From contig CAKVAF010000004.1 in the NCBI GenBank assembly GCA_934718785.1, forward strand, positions 1-64,000: a stretch of 64,000 bases of DNA. The letters are read 5' to 3'. Made by a program: the position numbers and the translations under genes. This DNA is from an uncultured Campylobacter sp. (GTDB taxonomy: Bacteria > Campylobacterota > Campylobacteria > Campylobacterales > Campylobacteraceae). The notes beneath the pieces were generated by a model, which was not told the origin of the DNA, did not search any database, and saw nothing but the letters and a program-made list of their open reading frames with translations. Shown here piece after piece: positions 15,528 to 23,993 of the stretch; within the stretch, counting starts at the first letter, position 1, and each line of letters starts with the position of its first letter.

Positions 15528-16601
15528 TTAAGTCTTTACAATCTTTTCGCGCACATCAAAATAAATTTCACTCTTTGCGATGACTTCGACTTTTCCTTGT
15601 GGCAAGCTTTTGCAGATGATGATGGGGCTTAAATTGTAAGCATTGAAAAGCTTTGTGCGAAGCTTGATTTCTCTATCCACGCTCAAAGGCTTTTTTAAAA
15701 GCTCTTCAAAACTTTTAAATTTGTGCTTTACAAGGGCATTAAAATACTCAAAATCCCAAAATATCAGCTCATCTTTGCTTAAATTTAAACTCCCACTCAG
15801 CTTAGTAGGCTGCGAAAAGCGTGTGTAGGCATTTTTAAAATGCGAATAAAATAAAATATGCGTTTTTATCGCTTCGTTATTCACGCGCACAAGAGCGTTT
15901 AAAAGACGATAATTTAGGAATTTCTCGCGCTCTATCTTAAAATGAGCGCCCTTTTTTTCAAGGCGCGTAACCTTTTCATAAAGCTTTATGCGCTCTTCAA
16001 TGCTAGCGGGCAGGACTTGGCGCGTTATAGGCGAAGAAAGTTCATCAATAAAACTCTTATTTTGCCGCTGTTTTAAAAGCCCGTATAAACACCCACAATA
16101 ATTTTGATGATAGAGCATATCCTTTTTTGCCAGCTCAAACTGCCTTTGCGTGCCGCCATTTTTGCGAAAATCAGGCGCGATAAACTCGATACCATAAGGC
16201 ACGCATTCTTTATCAAGGGCGTTTTTAAGCTGTTCTAAATCTTTTTTAGGGCTTGTTAGAAGCGTTGTAGTGAGCTTTTTTTCGCCAAGTTTGAGGGCAA
16301 ATTCCACGCTTTTTTGCATTCTTTTATCAAAGCAGATTTTACAGCGCGCGCCCTTTTCTGGCTCATCTTCGTAGCCTTTGACCGCGCTAAGCCAGCTTTC
16401 AATGTCATACTCGCCTTTAAAAAGCTTGATATTTAGCTTATCACAGCTTCTTTTCACATCCAAAAAGCGCAGTTCATGCTCACTATAAGGATGGATATTA
16501 GGATCGTAAAAAAAGCCCACTATGCGCTCATTTGGATAAGCTTTGCGCAATTCTTGTATAAAAAAATGACTATCCACGCTGCAGCAAATATGCACGAGCA
16601 T
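15528..16601 (-). CDS. queH: Epoxyqueuosine reductase QueH
   Basis: A 357-residue DUF208 protein. QueH reduces epoxyqueuosine to queuosine in tRNA, the last step of queuosine synthesis, in organisms that lack QueG. The cysteines that bind its iron-sulfur cluster and extra metal are visible: HICCS (Cys6, Cys7), RCKICFDKRM at about 106-115 and YCGCLYGL at about 168-175. After residue 180 comes a family-variable C-terminal half. The start ATG gives MLVHICCS, exactly the family beginning. The bcp and tautomerase genes upstream are on the same strand with small gaps. Confidence 0.9.
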   Translation of the reverse strand: MLVHICCSVDSHFFIQELRKAYPNERIVGFFYDPNIHPYSEHELRFLDVKRSCDKLNIKLFKGEYDIESWLSAVKGYEDEPEKGARCKICFDKRMQKSVEFALKLGEKKLTTTLLTSPKKDLEQLKNALDKECVPYGIEFIAPDFRKNGGTQRQFELAKKDMLYHQNYCGCLYGLLKQRQNKSFIDELSSPITRQVLPASIEERIKLYEKVTRLEKKGAHFKIEREKFLNYRLLNALVRVNNEAIKTHILFYSHFKNAYTRFSQPTKLSGSLNLSKDELIFWDFEYFNALVKHKFKSFEELLKKPLSVDREIKLRTKLFNAYNLSPIIICKSLPQGKVEVIAKSEIYFDVREKIVKT

Positions 16602-16634
16602 TTTAAACCCCTATCAATTTAGCCCCAAGCATTT

Positions 16635-17096
16635 TCACGCTAAATTCTCTAAAACCTTGTTCGCGTGATCTTTTGCCTTGACATTTTTATAAATGGCAGC
16701 GATTTTGCCCGCTTCATCGATCACAAAGGTGCTACGGATGAGCCCCTCATATTCTTTACCATAATTTTTCTTAAGCCCCCAAGCTCCGTATTTTTTCACC
16801 ACTTCTTTTTCAGGGTCGCTAAGCAGTATGTGCTTGAGCTTAAATTTAGAGATGAATTGATCATGACTTTTCACGCTATCAGGGCTAATGCCAATAATGA
16901 CAGCATTTTTTTGCTCAAAGTCATTAAAAAGCTCGCTAAACTCGCAAGCTTCGGTGATGCAACCGGGTGTATTATCTTTTGGATAAAAATACAAAATCAC
17001 CTTTTTACCTGCAAAATCTTTTAAATTTAGCTCGTTGCCATCTTGATTTAAAAGCTTAAAATCAGGGGCTTTGTCGCCTATTTTTAATTCGCTCAT
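16635..17096 (-). CDS. bcp: Thiol peroxidase Bcp (peroxiredoxin)
   Basis: A 153-residue PrxQ/Bcp peroxiredoxin that reduces hydrogen peroxide and organic peroxides with thioredoxin as electron donor. The active site is PKDNTPGCITEACEF with peroxidatic Cys46 and resolving Cys51 in the typical CX4C spacing. The fold ends with the usual RSTFVIDEAGKIAAIYKNVKAKDH. It lies 18 bp after the tautomerase gene and 33 bp before queH. Confidence 0.95.
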   Translation of the reverse strand: MSELKIGDKAPDFKLLNQDGNELNLKDFAGKKVILYFYPKDNTPGCITEACEFSELFNDFEQKNAVIIGISPDSVKSHDQFISKFKLKHILLSDPEKEVVKKYGAWGLKKNYGKEYEGLIRSTFVIDEAGKIAAIYKNVKAKDHANKVLENLA

Positions 17097-17114
17097 TGCT
17101 TTTCCTTGAATTTC

Positions 17115-17318
17115 TTATTTATTGCCTGCTTTTATGGCTTCAACGCTAAGTCCGCCAAAGCCTATATCATAGCTTTCTATGTCTTCAAGCACCACGACAA
17201 CGCGTTCTTTGTTTTTATTATATTTCGTGCTTAAAAGCGTGGTGATATCGGCGATAAGCTCGGCTTTTTGTTCTTTGCTTAGAGCAGGTTTGGCAAGTTT
17301 AATATTTACAAGCGGCAT
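17115..17318 (-). CDS. 4-oxalocrotonate tautomerase family protein
   Basis: A 67-residue protein. The start is set at the ATG at 17316-17318, which has GGAG nearby and exposes Pro1 after removal of methionine (M-PLVNIKL), the catalytic proline of the family. A longer reading that starts 33 bp upstream would hide this proline. Small tautomerases work as hexamers; the substrate here is unknown, and the aromatic meta-cleavage pathway is not expected in this group. It is the first gene of a short minus-strand run with bcp and queH. Confidence 0.88.
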   Translation of the reverse strand: MPLVNIKLAKPALSKEQKAELIADITTLLSTKYNKNKERVVVVLEDIESYDIGFGGLSVEAIKAGNK

Positions 17319-17536
17319 TGTTTCTCCTTTAAATTTTAAAAAATTATACAATTTTTCTTGTTAAAAAATACTAAAGCTTTATCGCTCATTTAAATTTCTA
17401 GTTTTTTAAAATTTTAAATGATTTAAATGTTAGGTTTTTGCACTTTGCTATGCTTATGAATTGAAAATTAAATGGTAGCGATTTGTTTTGCCTATAAATC
17501 TTTAAATTTTAAGCAAAATCAAAGCTTTAAATTTGC

Positions 17537-17542
17537 TATAAT
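17537..17542 (+). promoter_or_regulatory. Probable -10 element of the CorC-type gene
   Basis: TATAAT lies 30 bp before the TTG start at 17572, and AAGGAG at 17561-17566 supplies the ribosome site that decides this non-ATG start. Confidence 0.5.
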
Positions 17543-17571
17543 TAGGCATTTTATTTTCTTAAGGAGTTTTC

Positions 17572-18912
17572 TTGGACCCCAGCCAGAGTCAAACTATCGC
17601 TGCTTCATTTGATGCAGGTTATTCTACTTTGATGATTATCGTCGCTCTTTTTTTTGTTTTTTTAAATGGCTTTTTTGTGTTGTCTGAATTTTCTCTCGTG
17701 CGCGTGCGCCGTTCTAAGATCGAAGAATTGATCAAAGAGGGCAAAAAAAACGCCAAGCAAGCTTTAGAGGTCACTTCGCAGCTTGATACTTATTTGAGTG
17801 CTTGTCAGCTAGGCATTACGCTGAGTTCTTTGGCTTTGGGCTGGCTTGGAGAGCCTGCTATTGCAAGGCTTTTGACACATTATTTTGAACCCCTTGGAAT
17901 TTCTGCTACTTTAGCACATACCATCGCTTTCATCATCGCTTTTACACTCATTACGCTTTTGCATGTGGTTTTGGGCGAGCTTGTGCCTAAAAGCATTGCC
18001 ATTGCTATGGCTGAAAAGACCATTTTAATCGTAGCAAGGCCTATTCATCTTTTTTGGCTCATTTTCTTACCTTTTATCAAAACCTTTGATTTTCTTGCGG
18101 CGCGTTCTTTAAAAATGCTAGGCATTAAGCCTGCAAAAGATAGCGAGCTAACTCACAGCGAAGAAGAAATTAAAATCATAGCCAGTGAAAGTCAAAAAGG
18201 TGGGGTTTTGGATGAGTTTGAAACTGAGATCATCCGTAATGCTGTGGATTTTTCAGACACTGTAGCTAAAGAAGTGATGAGCCCTAGAAAAGATATGATT
18301 TGTTTAAATAAAAACAAAAGCTATGAAGAAAATATGAAAATCGTTTGCGAAAGTAAGCATACGCGCTTTCCTTATATAGACGGCTCAAAGGATAATATTT
18401 TGGGTATGATTCATATAAGAGATTTGATGCAAAATGAGCTTGATGCTCATAAAAAAAGCCTTGATGAGTTCGTGCGCCCTATGTTTTTAGTGCCTGAGAG
18501 TATTTCTATATCTAAGGTGCTTTTAAGGATGAATAAAGAAAGAAGCCACACAGCCCTAGTCGTCGATGAATACGGCGGCACAGCAGGTATCATCACCATG
18601 GAAGACATTATGGAAGAAATCTTTGGCGATATCAAAGACGAACACGATGAAAACGACGAATACTATAAAAAACTTGCTGAAAATATTTACGAGTTTAAAG
18701 GGCGCTGCGATATAGCCACGGTTGAAGAGCTTTTAAATATCAATTATGATGAGGATTTAGAGCAAGTTACAATCGGGGGCTATGTGTTTAACTTGCTGGG
18801 GCGCTTGCCTGTGGTAGGCGATAGAGCAGAAGACGAGCTTTGCTATTATGAAGTCAAGCAAATGGATGGAAACAGCATCGACAAGGTTAAAGTCGTCAAA
18901 AAAGAAATCTAA
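17572..18912 (+). CDS. CNNM/CorC family membrane protein with CBS domains
   Basis: A 446-residue protein starting at a TTG with a strong ribosome site. The N-terminal DUF21/CNNM domain has about four membrane segments (GFFVLSEFSLVRVRRSKIEELI is the family opening, and VLGELVPKSIAIAMAEK is the family motif). A CBS pair covers about 215-345 (EVMSPRKDMI, VVDEYGGTAGIITMEDIMEEIFGDI), followed by the CorC_HlyC domain to the end. These proteins are linked to magnesium or other cation export, and older annotation as hemolysin TlyC is probably misleading. Confidence 0.9.
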   Translation: MDPSQSQTIAASFDAGYSTLMIIVALFFVFLNGFFVLSEFSLVRVRRSKIEELIKEGKKNAKQALEVTSQLDTYLSACQLGITLSSLALGWLGEPAIARLLTHYFEPLGISATLAHTIAFIIAFTLITLLHVVLGELVPKSIAIAMAEKTILIVARPIHLFWLIFLPFIKTFDFLAARSLKMLGIKPAKDSELTHSEEEIKIIASESQKGGVLDEFETEIIRNAVDFSDTVAKEVMSPRKDMICLNKNKSYEENMKIVCESKHTRFPYIDGSKDNILGMIHIRDLMQNELDAHKKSLDEFVRPMFLVPESISISKVLLRMNKERSHTALVVDEYGGTAGIITMEDIMEEIFGDIKDEHDENDEYYKKLAENIYEFKGRCDIATVEELLNINYDEDLEQVTIGGYVFNLLGRLPVVGDRAEDELCYYEVKQMDGNSIDKVKVVKKEI

Positions 18913-18922
18913 AATTTAAACA

Positions 18923-18952
18923 AAAGCCTATTTATCGCGCTAAATAGGCTTT
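18923..18952 (+). terminator. Hairpin after the CorC-type gene, probable terminator
   Basis: A 12-bp stem (AAAGCCTATTTA with its complement) around a 6-base loop TCGCGC lies 11 bp after the stop. Only three T follow, so termination may be weak. Confidence 0.5.
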
Positions 18953-19042
18953 AAAGAGTAGTGCGCATTTTGCAGATGTGAGCATTGCTTTTATTCTTTA
19001 ATTTAATGAATTAAAATTTTTGGATAATATTTAAAATTTTAT

Positions 19043-20032
19043 TCACTCCAAATAATCTAAAATTTGATTTTTAAAGCGTAAATTTTCAAGTTCGCGTTTT
19101 AATTCCTTATTTTCTTCATTTAAAACACTTTCTTGGCTTCTAAGCACTGCGATTTCGCGGCTTAAATAATAAATATTGTTTCTTATGTAAATTTGTGGGA
19201 TGAAAATAATGCAGGCAAAAAAGATAAATAAAAAGGCGAGTATGAGCTGATTGTAGCTCAAATTTCTATCTGCTTTTAAGTCTTTATCAAAGCCTTGGAG
19301 CAAATTTTGCTTTTCTTCACCGTCTTTTTGTGTGCTTTCTTGAGAATTTAAAGGGTTTTTTTCTTGCGCGCTTAAAGGAGTTTGTGCGCTCTTTTGACTT
19401 TCTTTTATGCGCTCTTTTAAAGGATCGTTTTTAGTTAAATTATCCTTAAAATCTTTTTTCAAATTTTCTTTTAAAGGCTCATTTTTAGGAGCTTGCGAAG
19501 TTTTTAAATTTTCTTTAGTTTTTAAGCTTTGTGGAGTAGAAGCTGTATTTTGCGAATTTTTAGTTGTTTGCTCTAATTTAGAATAAGCATTTTGCGCCCT
19601 GTTTTGTGGTGCAGTTTGAGCTTTATTGGGTACAAGCTTTTGTGAATGTAATGTGCTTTTTGAGCTAGACTTTAAAGTTTCTTTAGCATTTATAGAAGTG
19701 GTTTTATCAGTGTTTAGGGCGAGTTTTTTCTCTAAGCTTTTTTCATTTTTATTTTTTTTGCGTTTAGAAAAAAGTCTTTGTAAAAAGTTTTTTTTATCTT
19801 CTAATTTGACATTGATTAAGTCTTCTTTAAGATAAATATTGCCCTTGGTTTTAGGCTCATCTTCTTCTAGCTTTAAAAGGCGCGGTCTTTTGTCCTTTTT
19901 GACGCGTCTTTTTAAGATATCTTCATTTTCATCAAAGACTTGTGGGATTTTGCCATTTTTTACTGCCCTTGAGTAGCGCAGCATTTTTTCTCTAATGTCT
20001 TGTCTTTCTTTTAAAAAATCTTCATCAAGCAT
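19043..20032 (-). CDS. Single-pass membrane protein in the FtsL position, FtsL-like candidate
   Basis: A 329-residue protein with a long, charged, low-complexity N-terminal region (about 1-257, rich in Lys, Asn, Gln, Ser), one membrane segment at about 262-283 (ILAFLFIFFACIIFIPQIYI), and a short leucine-zipper-like coiled coil at about 286-322 (LSREIAVLRSQESVLNEENKELKRELENL). A membrane segment followed by a short periplasmic coiled coil is the FtsL/DivIC layout, and it starts 3 bp after the rsmH stop, where ftsL stands in many bacteria. FtsL itself is much shorter, so the large cytoplasmic tail is unusual. The function is inferred from layout and position only. Confidence 0.55.
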   Translation of the reverse strand: MLDEDFLKERQDIREKMLRYSRAVKNGKIPQVFDENEDILKRRVKKDKRPRLLKLEEDEPKTKGNIYLKEDLINVKLEDKKNFLQRLFSKRKKNKNEKSLEKKLALNTDKTTSINAKETLKSSSKSTLHSQKLVPNKAQTAPQNRAQNAYSKLEQTTKNSQNTASTPQSLKTKENLKTSQAPKNEPLKENLKKDFKDNLTKNDPLKERIKESQKSAQTPLSAQEKNPLNSQESTQKDGEEKQNLLQGFDKDLKADRNLSYNQLILAFLFIFFACIIFIPQIYIRNNIYYLSREIAVLRSQESVLNEENKELKRELENLRFKNQILDYLE

Positions 20033-20035
20033 TAC

Positions 20036-20959
20036 TTAATCCAACTTAAACACACGTAGTTTAGCACTTGAGCTTCTAGGATTGTTTTTAAGTTCCGCTA
20101 TACTTGCTGTTAAAGGTTTTTTAGTGATGATAGAGCCAAGCTTTGAAGTCTTAGCGCATTTACATCTTTCTTCGCACAGACAATTTTTACTCCATTTTTT
20201 AAAAGCATTTTTAATCAAAATATCCTCTAAAGAATGAAAAGAAATGATAGCCAAAGTGCAATTTCTAAGCTTTTTAGCCCTTGCTAAACTTTCAATATCA
20301 CTTAAAAACTCACTTAAAGCCTCAAGCTCACGGTTTACTTCAATGCGCAAAGCCTGAAATACAAGGGTTGCATTTGAAACTCTTCGCCCTCTTACAAAGC
20401 CATCTACAATTTGAGCGAACTCTTTAGCGCTTTCAATAGGCTTTTTTGTGCGCTGTGTAATGATTTTTTGAGCTAAGCTTTCAGCGTTTTTAAGCCCTGC
20501 AAAGTCTTTAAAAATTTGTGAAAGCCTAGCTAAATCATACTCATTAACCACTTCAAAAGCACTCAAATTAGAGCTTTTATCCATTCTCATATCTAAAAAA
20601 TTTGATTTTTTAGAAAAGCCTCTCTCATCGCTATCAAGCTGCCACGATGAAAGACCTATATCAGCGAGCACGCCGCGCACTTTTAAAAGCTCATTTTCAC
20701 TTAAGAGCTTAAAAATTTGTCTAAAATCACTCTTAAAAAAACTCACCCGATCTTTAAAATCTTGCAAACGCCTTTTAGCAAAGCTTAAAGCCTCATCATC
20801 TTTATCACAAGCAATGATTTTAAGCTCTTTATGCTCATTTAATAAAAGCTCACTGTGTCCGCCAAAGCCTAAGGTCGCATCGATTAAAAACCCATCATTA
20901 AGATCTTTAAAAGCTTCTTTGACTTCGTTAGGCAAAACGCTAATGTGTGGAATTTGCAA
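20036..20959 (-). CDS. rsmH: 16S rRNA (cytosine-1402-N4)-methyltransferase RsmH
   Basis: A SAM-dependent methyltransferase that modifies C1402 in the ribosomal P site. The chosen TTG start at 20959 gives LQIPHISVLPNEV, the family opening, with AAGGGC upstream and a 307-residue product of normal length; an ATG 63 bp further up would add an atypical hydrophobic stretch. Visible motifs are DATLGFGGHSELLL (SAM binding), ADIGLSSWQLD, GFSKKSNFLDMRMD, RVSNATLVFQALRIEVNREL and ISFHSLED. It is the first gene of a two-gene unit with the FtsL-like gene and is divergent from the PpiD-like gene. Confidence 0.95.
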   Translation of the reverse strand: MQIPHISVLPNEVKEAFKDLNDGFLIDATLGFGGHSELLLNEHKELKIIACDKDDEALSFAKRRLQDFKDRVSFFKSDFRQIFKLLSENELLKVRGVLADIGLSSWQLDSDERGFSKKSNFLDMRMDKSSNLSAFEVVNEYDLARLSQIFKDFAGLKNAESLAQKIITQRTKKPIESAKEFAQIVDGFVRGRRVSNATLVFQALRIEVNRELEALSEFLSDIESLARAKKLRNCTLAIISFHSLEDILIKNAFKKWSKNCLCEERCKCAKTSKLGSIITKKPLTASIAELKNNPRSSSAKLRVFKLD

Positions 20960-21080
20960 AAATGAGCCCTTGTAATGAAATTTAAAATGAAATAATAGCA
21001 AAACAAGCTTTAAAAAATGCAAAAATTTTGAATTTTTGCTTAAAATTTATTAAATTTAAACTTTAATTAATCACTTTTAT

Positions 21081-21086
21081 TATAAA
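21081..21086 (+). promoter_or_regulatory. Probable -10 region of the ppiD-like, ftsA, ftsZ unit
   Basis: TATAAA (within TATTATAAAAT) lies 40 bp before the ATG at 21126, in the gap between rsmH and the PpiD-like gene. It is an imperfect match, so moderate support only. Confidence 0.35.
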
Positions 21087-21125
21087 ATCCTTGATTAAAT
21101 TTGCTTGAAATATTTAGGAATTTAA

Positions 21126-22613
21126 ATGATTACTTGGATGCAAAGACATAAAAAATGGCTTGTGATTACGATTTGGATTAGCGTGATAGCTTTTGTGGGC
21201 GCGGGTTTTGTGGGCTGGGGAAGCTATGATTTAAATCTTAACCGCGCTTCAAGTGTCGCTAAAGTGGGCGATGAAAAAATCAGCTTCACAGAATTTGAAA
21301 GAAGATATTCTCAAATTTTTAGTTATTATCAAAATATCAGCAATGGCACACTCACACAAGAGCAAGCCAAGGAGCAAAGGCTCGATGCGATCGCTTTGCA
21401 AGGCTTGATAGAAGATAAACTTCTTATTAGTTTTGCTAAAGAGCTTGGCATTGGCGTGAGCGAAGATGAAATTCTTAACGCGCTCATTTCAAATACGAAT
21501 TTTTGGGATTTAAACGGCACTTTCAATAAAGAAATTTATTATGAAGTTTTAAGACAAAACGATCTTAAAAGCGCAGAATATGAAAAAATGCTAAGCGATG
21601 GTATTTTGCTTAGGAAAATCAGCGTGTTTTTTGATTTAGGCGCGAAGCAAAATGAGATCGAAATGCTGGCTTCAAATCTTTACATGCAAGATAATTTAGA
21701 AATTAGCGTTTTTAAGGCGCAAGATACAAATAAAAGTATCGATGAAGCGCTTTTAAAGCAAATTTATGAAGAAAATAAAGAAGGGCTTAAAACGCAAGCT
21801 TATTACACTATTTCAAGCTATTTTCTGCCCGTTGATACGAAAAATTTGGATTTAAACAAACTTCAAGCCTTTTATGAAGAAAATAAGGCAAAATACACAG
21901 ACTTTGCGGGTAAAATTCTTAATTTTGACGAAGCCAAAGAAAGCGTATCTAGGGATTTTGCTTTAAATGAGCTTAGAAAAAGCGCGAATGAGACTTATTT
22001 AAAACTCAATAAAAAAGAACTTGATTTTCAAAAAGAGCAAAATATCACAAATTTAGACATTTATTATCCGCTTGATGAGTTGGCAAAAGCCAAAGCAAGC
22101 AGCATTTTAAAGCCTATTGAATTTACAAAAGATAACGAGCTTGGCTTTTTAATCATCCGCCTTGATGTGAATGCACCAGAAAGATTTAAAAGTTTTGAAG
22201 AAGCTAGAGCTGAGCTTTTGCCCCTTTATGAAAAGATCAAGCACAGAACTTTCTTACAAGCTCAAGCGAGCAAAAATCTCGCAAATTTTAAGGGTAAAAC
22301 CACGGGCTTTTTAAACAGAGACAGCGTCAAAGATAGCGCAATTAGCGATGAAGTGATGAATAATGCGGAATTTGCTTATTTTTTACAAAGTGTTTTTAAT
22401 AGTGATTTAAACAGCTCGGCAGTGATTTTTGATGATAAGGCGATTTTGTATAAAATCAAGGCGCAAAAGCTTGAAAATCCAGCCAAACTAGAGCAATACA
22501 AAGAAATTTTGATTAAAGACATTAGAGACTTAAAAAGCGCTGAGCTTCGAAGCGAGCTTTTAAAAGAGCTTGAAAAGCGCTATAAGGTCGAAATTTATTA
22601 TAAAGGGAACTGA
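21126..22613 (+). CDS. PpiD/SurA-N-type periplasmic folding factor
   Basis: A 495-residue protein with one N-terminal membrane anchor (about 12-32) and a large periplasmic part. The segment VAKVGDEKISFTEFERRYSQIFSYYQ is the SurA-N/PpiD chaperone opening. A clear parvulin active domain is hard to see; ERFKSFEEARAELLPLYEKIKHRTFLQAQA is the usual helical stretch following it, so the isomerase core may be degenerate. It probably helps outer-membrane or secreted proteins fold. It is followed after 1 bp by ftsA. The gene order rsmH, this gene, ftsA, ftsZ matches what I recall from C. jejuni. Confidence 0.85.
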   Translation: MITWMQRHKKWLVITIWISVIAFVGAGFVGWGSYDLNLNRASSVAKVGDEKISFTEFERRYSQIFSYYQNISNGTLTQEQAKEQRLDAIALQGLIEDKLLISFAKELGIGVSEDEILNALISNTNFWDLNGTFNKEIYYEVLRQNDLKSAEYEKMLSDGILLRKISVFFDLGAKQNEIEMLASNLYMQDNLEISVFKAQDTNKSIDEALLKQIYEENKEGLKTQAYYTISSYFLPVDTKNLDLNKLQAFYEENKAKYTDFAGKILNFDEAKESVSRDFALNELRKSANETYLKLNKKELDFQKEQNITNLDIYYPLDELAKAKASSILKPIEFTKDNELGFLIIRLDVNAPERFKSFEEARAELLPLYEKIKHRTFLQAQASKNLANFKGKTTGFLNRDSVKDSAISDEVMNNAEFAYFLQSVFNSDLNSSAVIFDDKAILYKIKAQKLENPAKLEQYKEILIKDIRDLKSAELRSELLKELEKRYKVEIYYKGN

Positions 22614-22614
22614 C

Positions 22615-23985
22615 TTGAATATCCTAGGCATAGATCTTGGCACGACTCAAACTTGTGCATTGCTCACTCAAAAGGACGAAGACGGGCTTAAAATCATGGG
22701 CTTTGGCAAGGCTAAAACTCAGGGTGTAAAAAAAGGCGCGATTACAAATATAGAACTTGCTTCAAAGTCCATAGAACAAGCCGTTGCAAATGCTGAGATG
22801 ATGAGCGGGGTGCATTATGATAAGGTCATTGTTTCTATTTCTGGTGCTTATACTAAAAGTGTCGATAGCCTAGGTGTTGTCAATATCCCAAATCAAGAAA
22901 TAGGCATTAAAGAAATTCACCGCGCACTAAGCACGGCAAAGCACCAAGCAAATGTGCCTACAGGATATGAGATCATTCATGTTTTACCTTATAATTTTAA
23001 AGTTAATGATCTTGAGCATATAGAGGATCCTTTAGGAATGAGTGGTAACCGCCTTGAAGTAAGCACTCATATCATCATTTCACAAGAATCACACATTAAG
23101 AATTTAAAAAAGGCCATCGAGCTAGCAGATTTGCGCGTGGATAATATAGTGCTTGCAGGCTATGCCTCGGCTATTGCTTGTTTGGATGAGAGTGAAAAAG
23201 AGCTTGGCTGCGTTTTGATCGATATGGGCGGAGCCATTTGTGATATCGTCATTCACTCGGGAAATTCCATACGCTATAATGACTGCTTGCCTATAGGCTC
23301 GGCAAACATTACAAATGATTTAAGTCTAGCTCTTCACACACCAATGAAAGAAGCAGAAAAAATCAAACTTGCTTATGAAGCGCTTTCAAAACAGCCTGAT
23401 AAACTCGTGCCAGTGCCTGCCATAGGCGATGAGAAAAAAATCAACGAATGCAAGCTCGAGATCATTTCAAATGTGATTTATGCGCGCGCTGAAGAGACTT
23501 TAATGCTCTTAGCAAAGATGATCAGTGAAAATCCTTATATCAATTTAGCCGGTGCTGGAGTCGTGCTTACAGGCGGTATGACAAAGCTTGCAGGGCTTGA
23601 TGAGCTTGCGAGTGCGATGTTTGATAATCGTTCAGTGAGAATTGCTACGGCTAGAAGAGACGCGATATTTGGCATTGAAGCCTTTAATGACCCTGAGAAT
23701 TCGTGTGTTATTGGGCTTTGCTTATATGCGGCAGGCTTTTTCACGCCTTATGAGCTGGATTCAAATGAAAAATTAAGATATAAAGGCGAACCCGAGCTTT
23801 TTAATAAACCCCTTAAACAAGAAGTGGTTATAATAGAAGAAGAAAGAAATAATGAATTTTTTGATGAAAATAGCAAAGAAAGTGATACAATTATGATTAA
23901 AGAACAACTGGAGCTTGGCACTCAAAAAATTAAAAAAGAAGGGCTATTTTCTAGGGCTTGGAACACATTACTTAAACAATTTTAA
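22615..23985 (+). CDS. ftsA: Cell division protein FtsA
   Basis: A 456-residue actin-like protein that tethers FtsZ to the membrane. The TTG at 22615 is chosen because AAAGGGAAC precedes it and it gives LNILGIDLGTTQTCALL at the N-terminus; a longer frame would run into the previous gene. Other features are the SHS2/1C subdomain region (KVIVSISGAYTKSV), LIDMGGAICDIVIHSG, the third nucleotide motif GVVLTGGMTKLAGL, and a C-terminal amphipathic helix (KEGLFSRAWNTLLKQF) for membrane binding. ftsZ starts 8 bp after its stop. Confidence 0.96.
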   Translation: MNILGIDLGTTQTCALLTQKDEDGLKIMGFGKAKTQGVKKGAITNIELASKSIEQAVANAEMMSGVHYDKVIVSISGAYTKSVDSLGVVNIPNQEIGIKEIHRALSTAKHQANVPTGYEIIHVLPYNFKVNDLEHIEDPLGMSGNRLEVSTHIIISQESHIKNLKKAIELADLRVDNIVLAGYASAIACLDESEKELGCVLIDMGGAICDIVIHSGNSIRYNDCLPIGSANITNDLSLALHTPMKEAEKIKLAYEALSKQPDKLVPVPAIGDEKKINECKLEIISNVIYARAEETLMLLAKMISENPYINLAGAGVVLTGGMTKLAGLDELASAMFDNRSVRIATARRDAIFGIEAFNDPENSCVIGLCLYAAGFFTPYELDSNEKLRYKGEPELFNKPLKQEVVIIEEERNNEFFDENSKESDTIMIKEQLELGTQKIKKEGLFSRAWNTLLKQF

Positions 23986-23993
23986 GAGGAGCA

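Noticed and set aside
17319..17351. Longer start for the tautomerase
   Set aside because: It would place 11 residues before the catalytic Pro1 and has a worse ribosome site.
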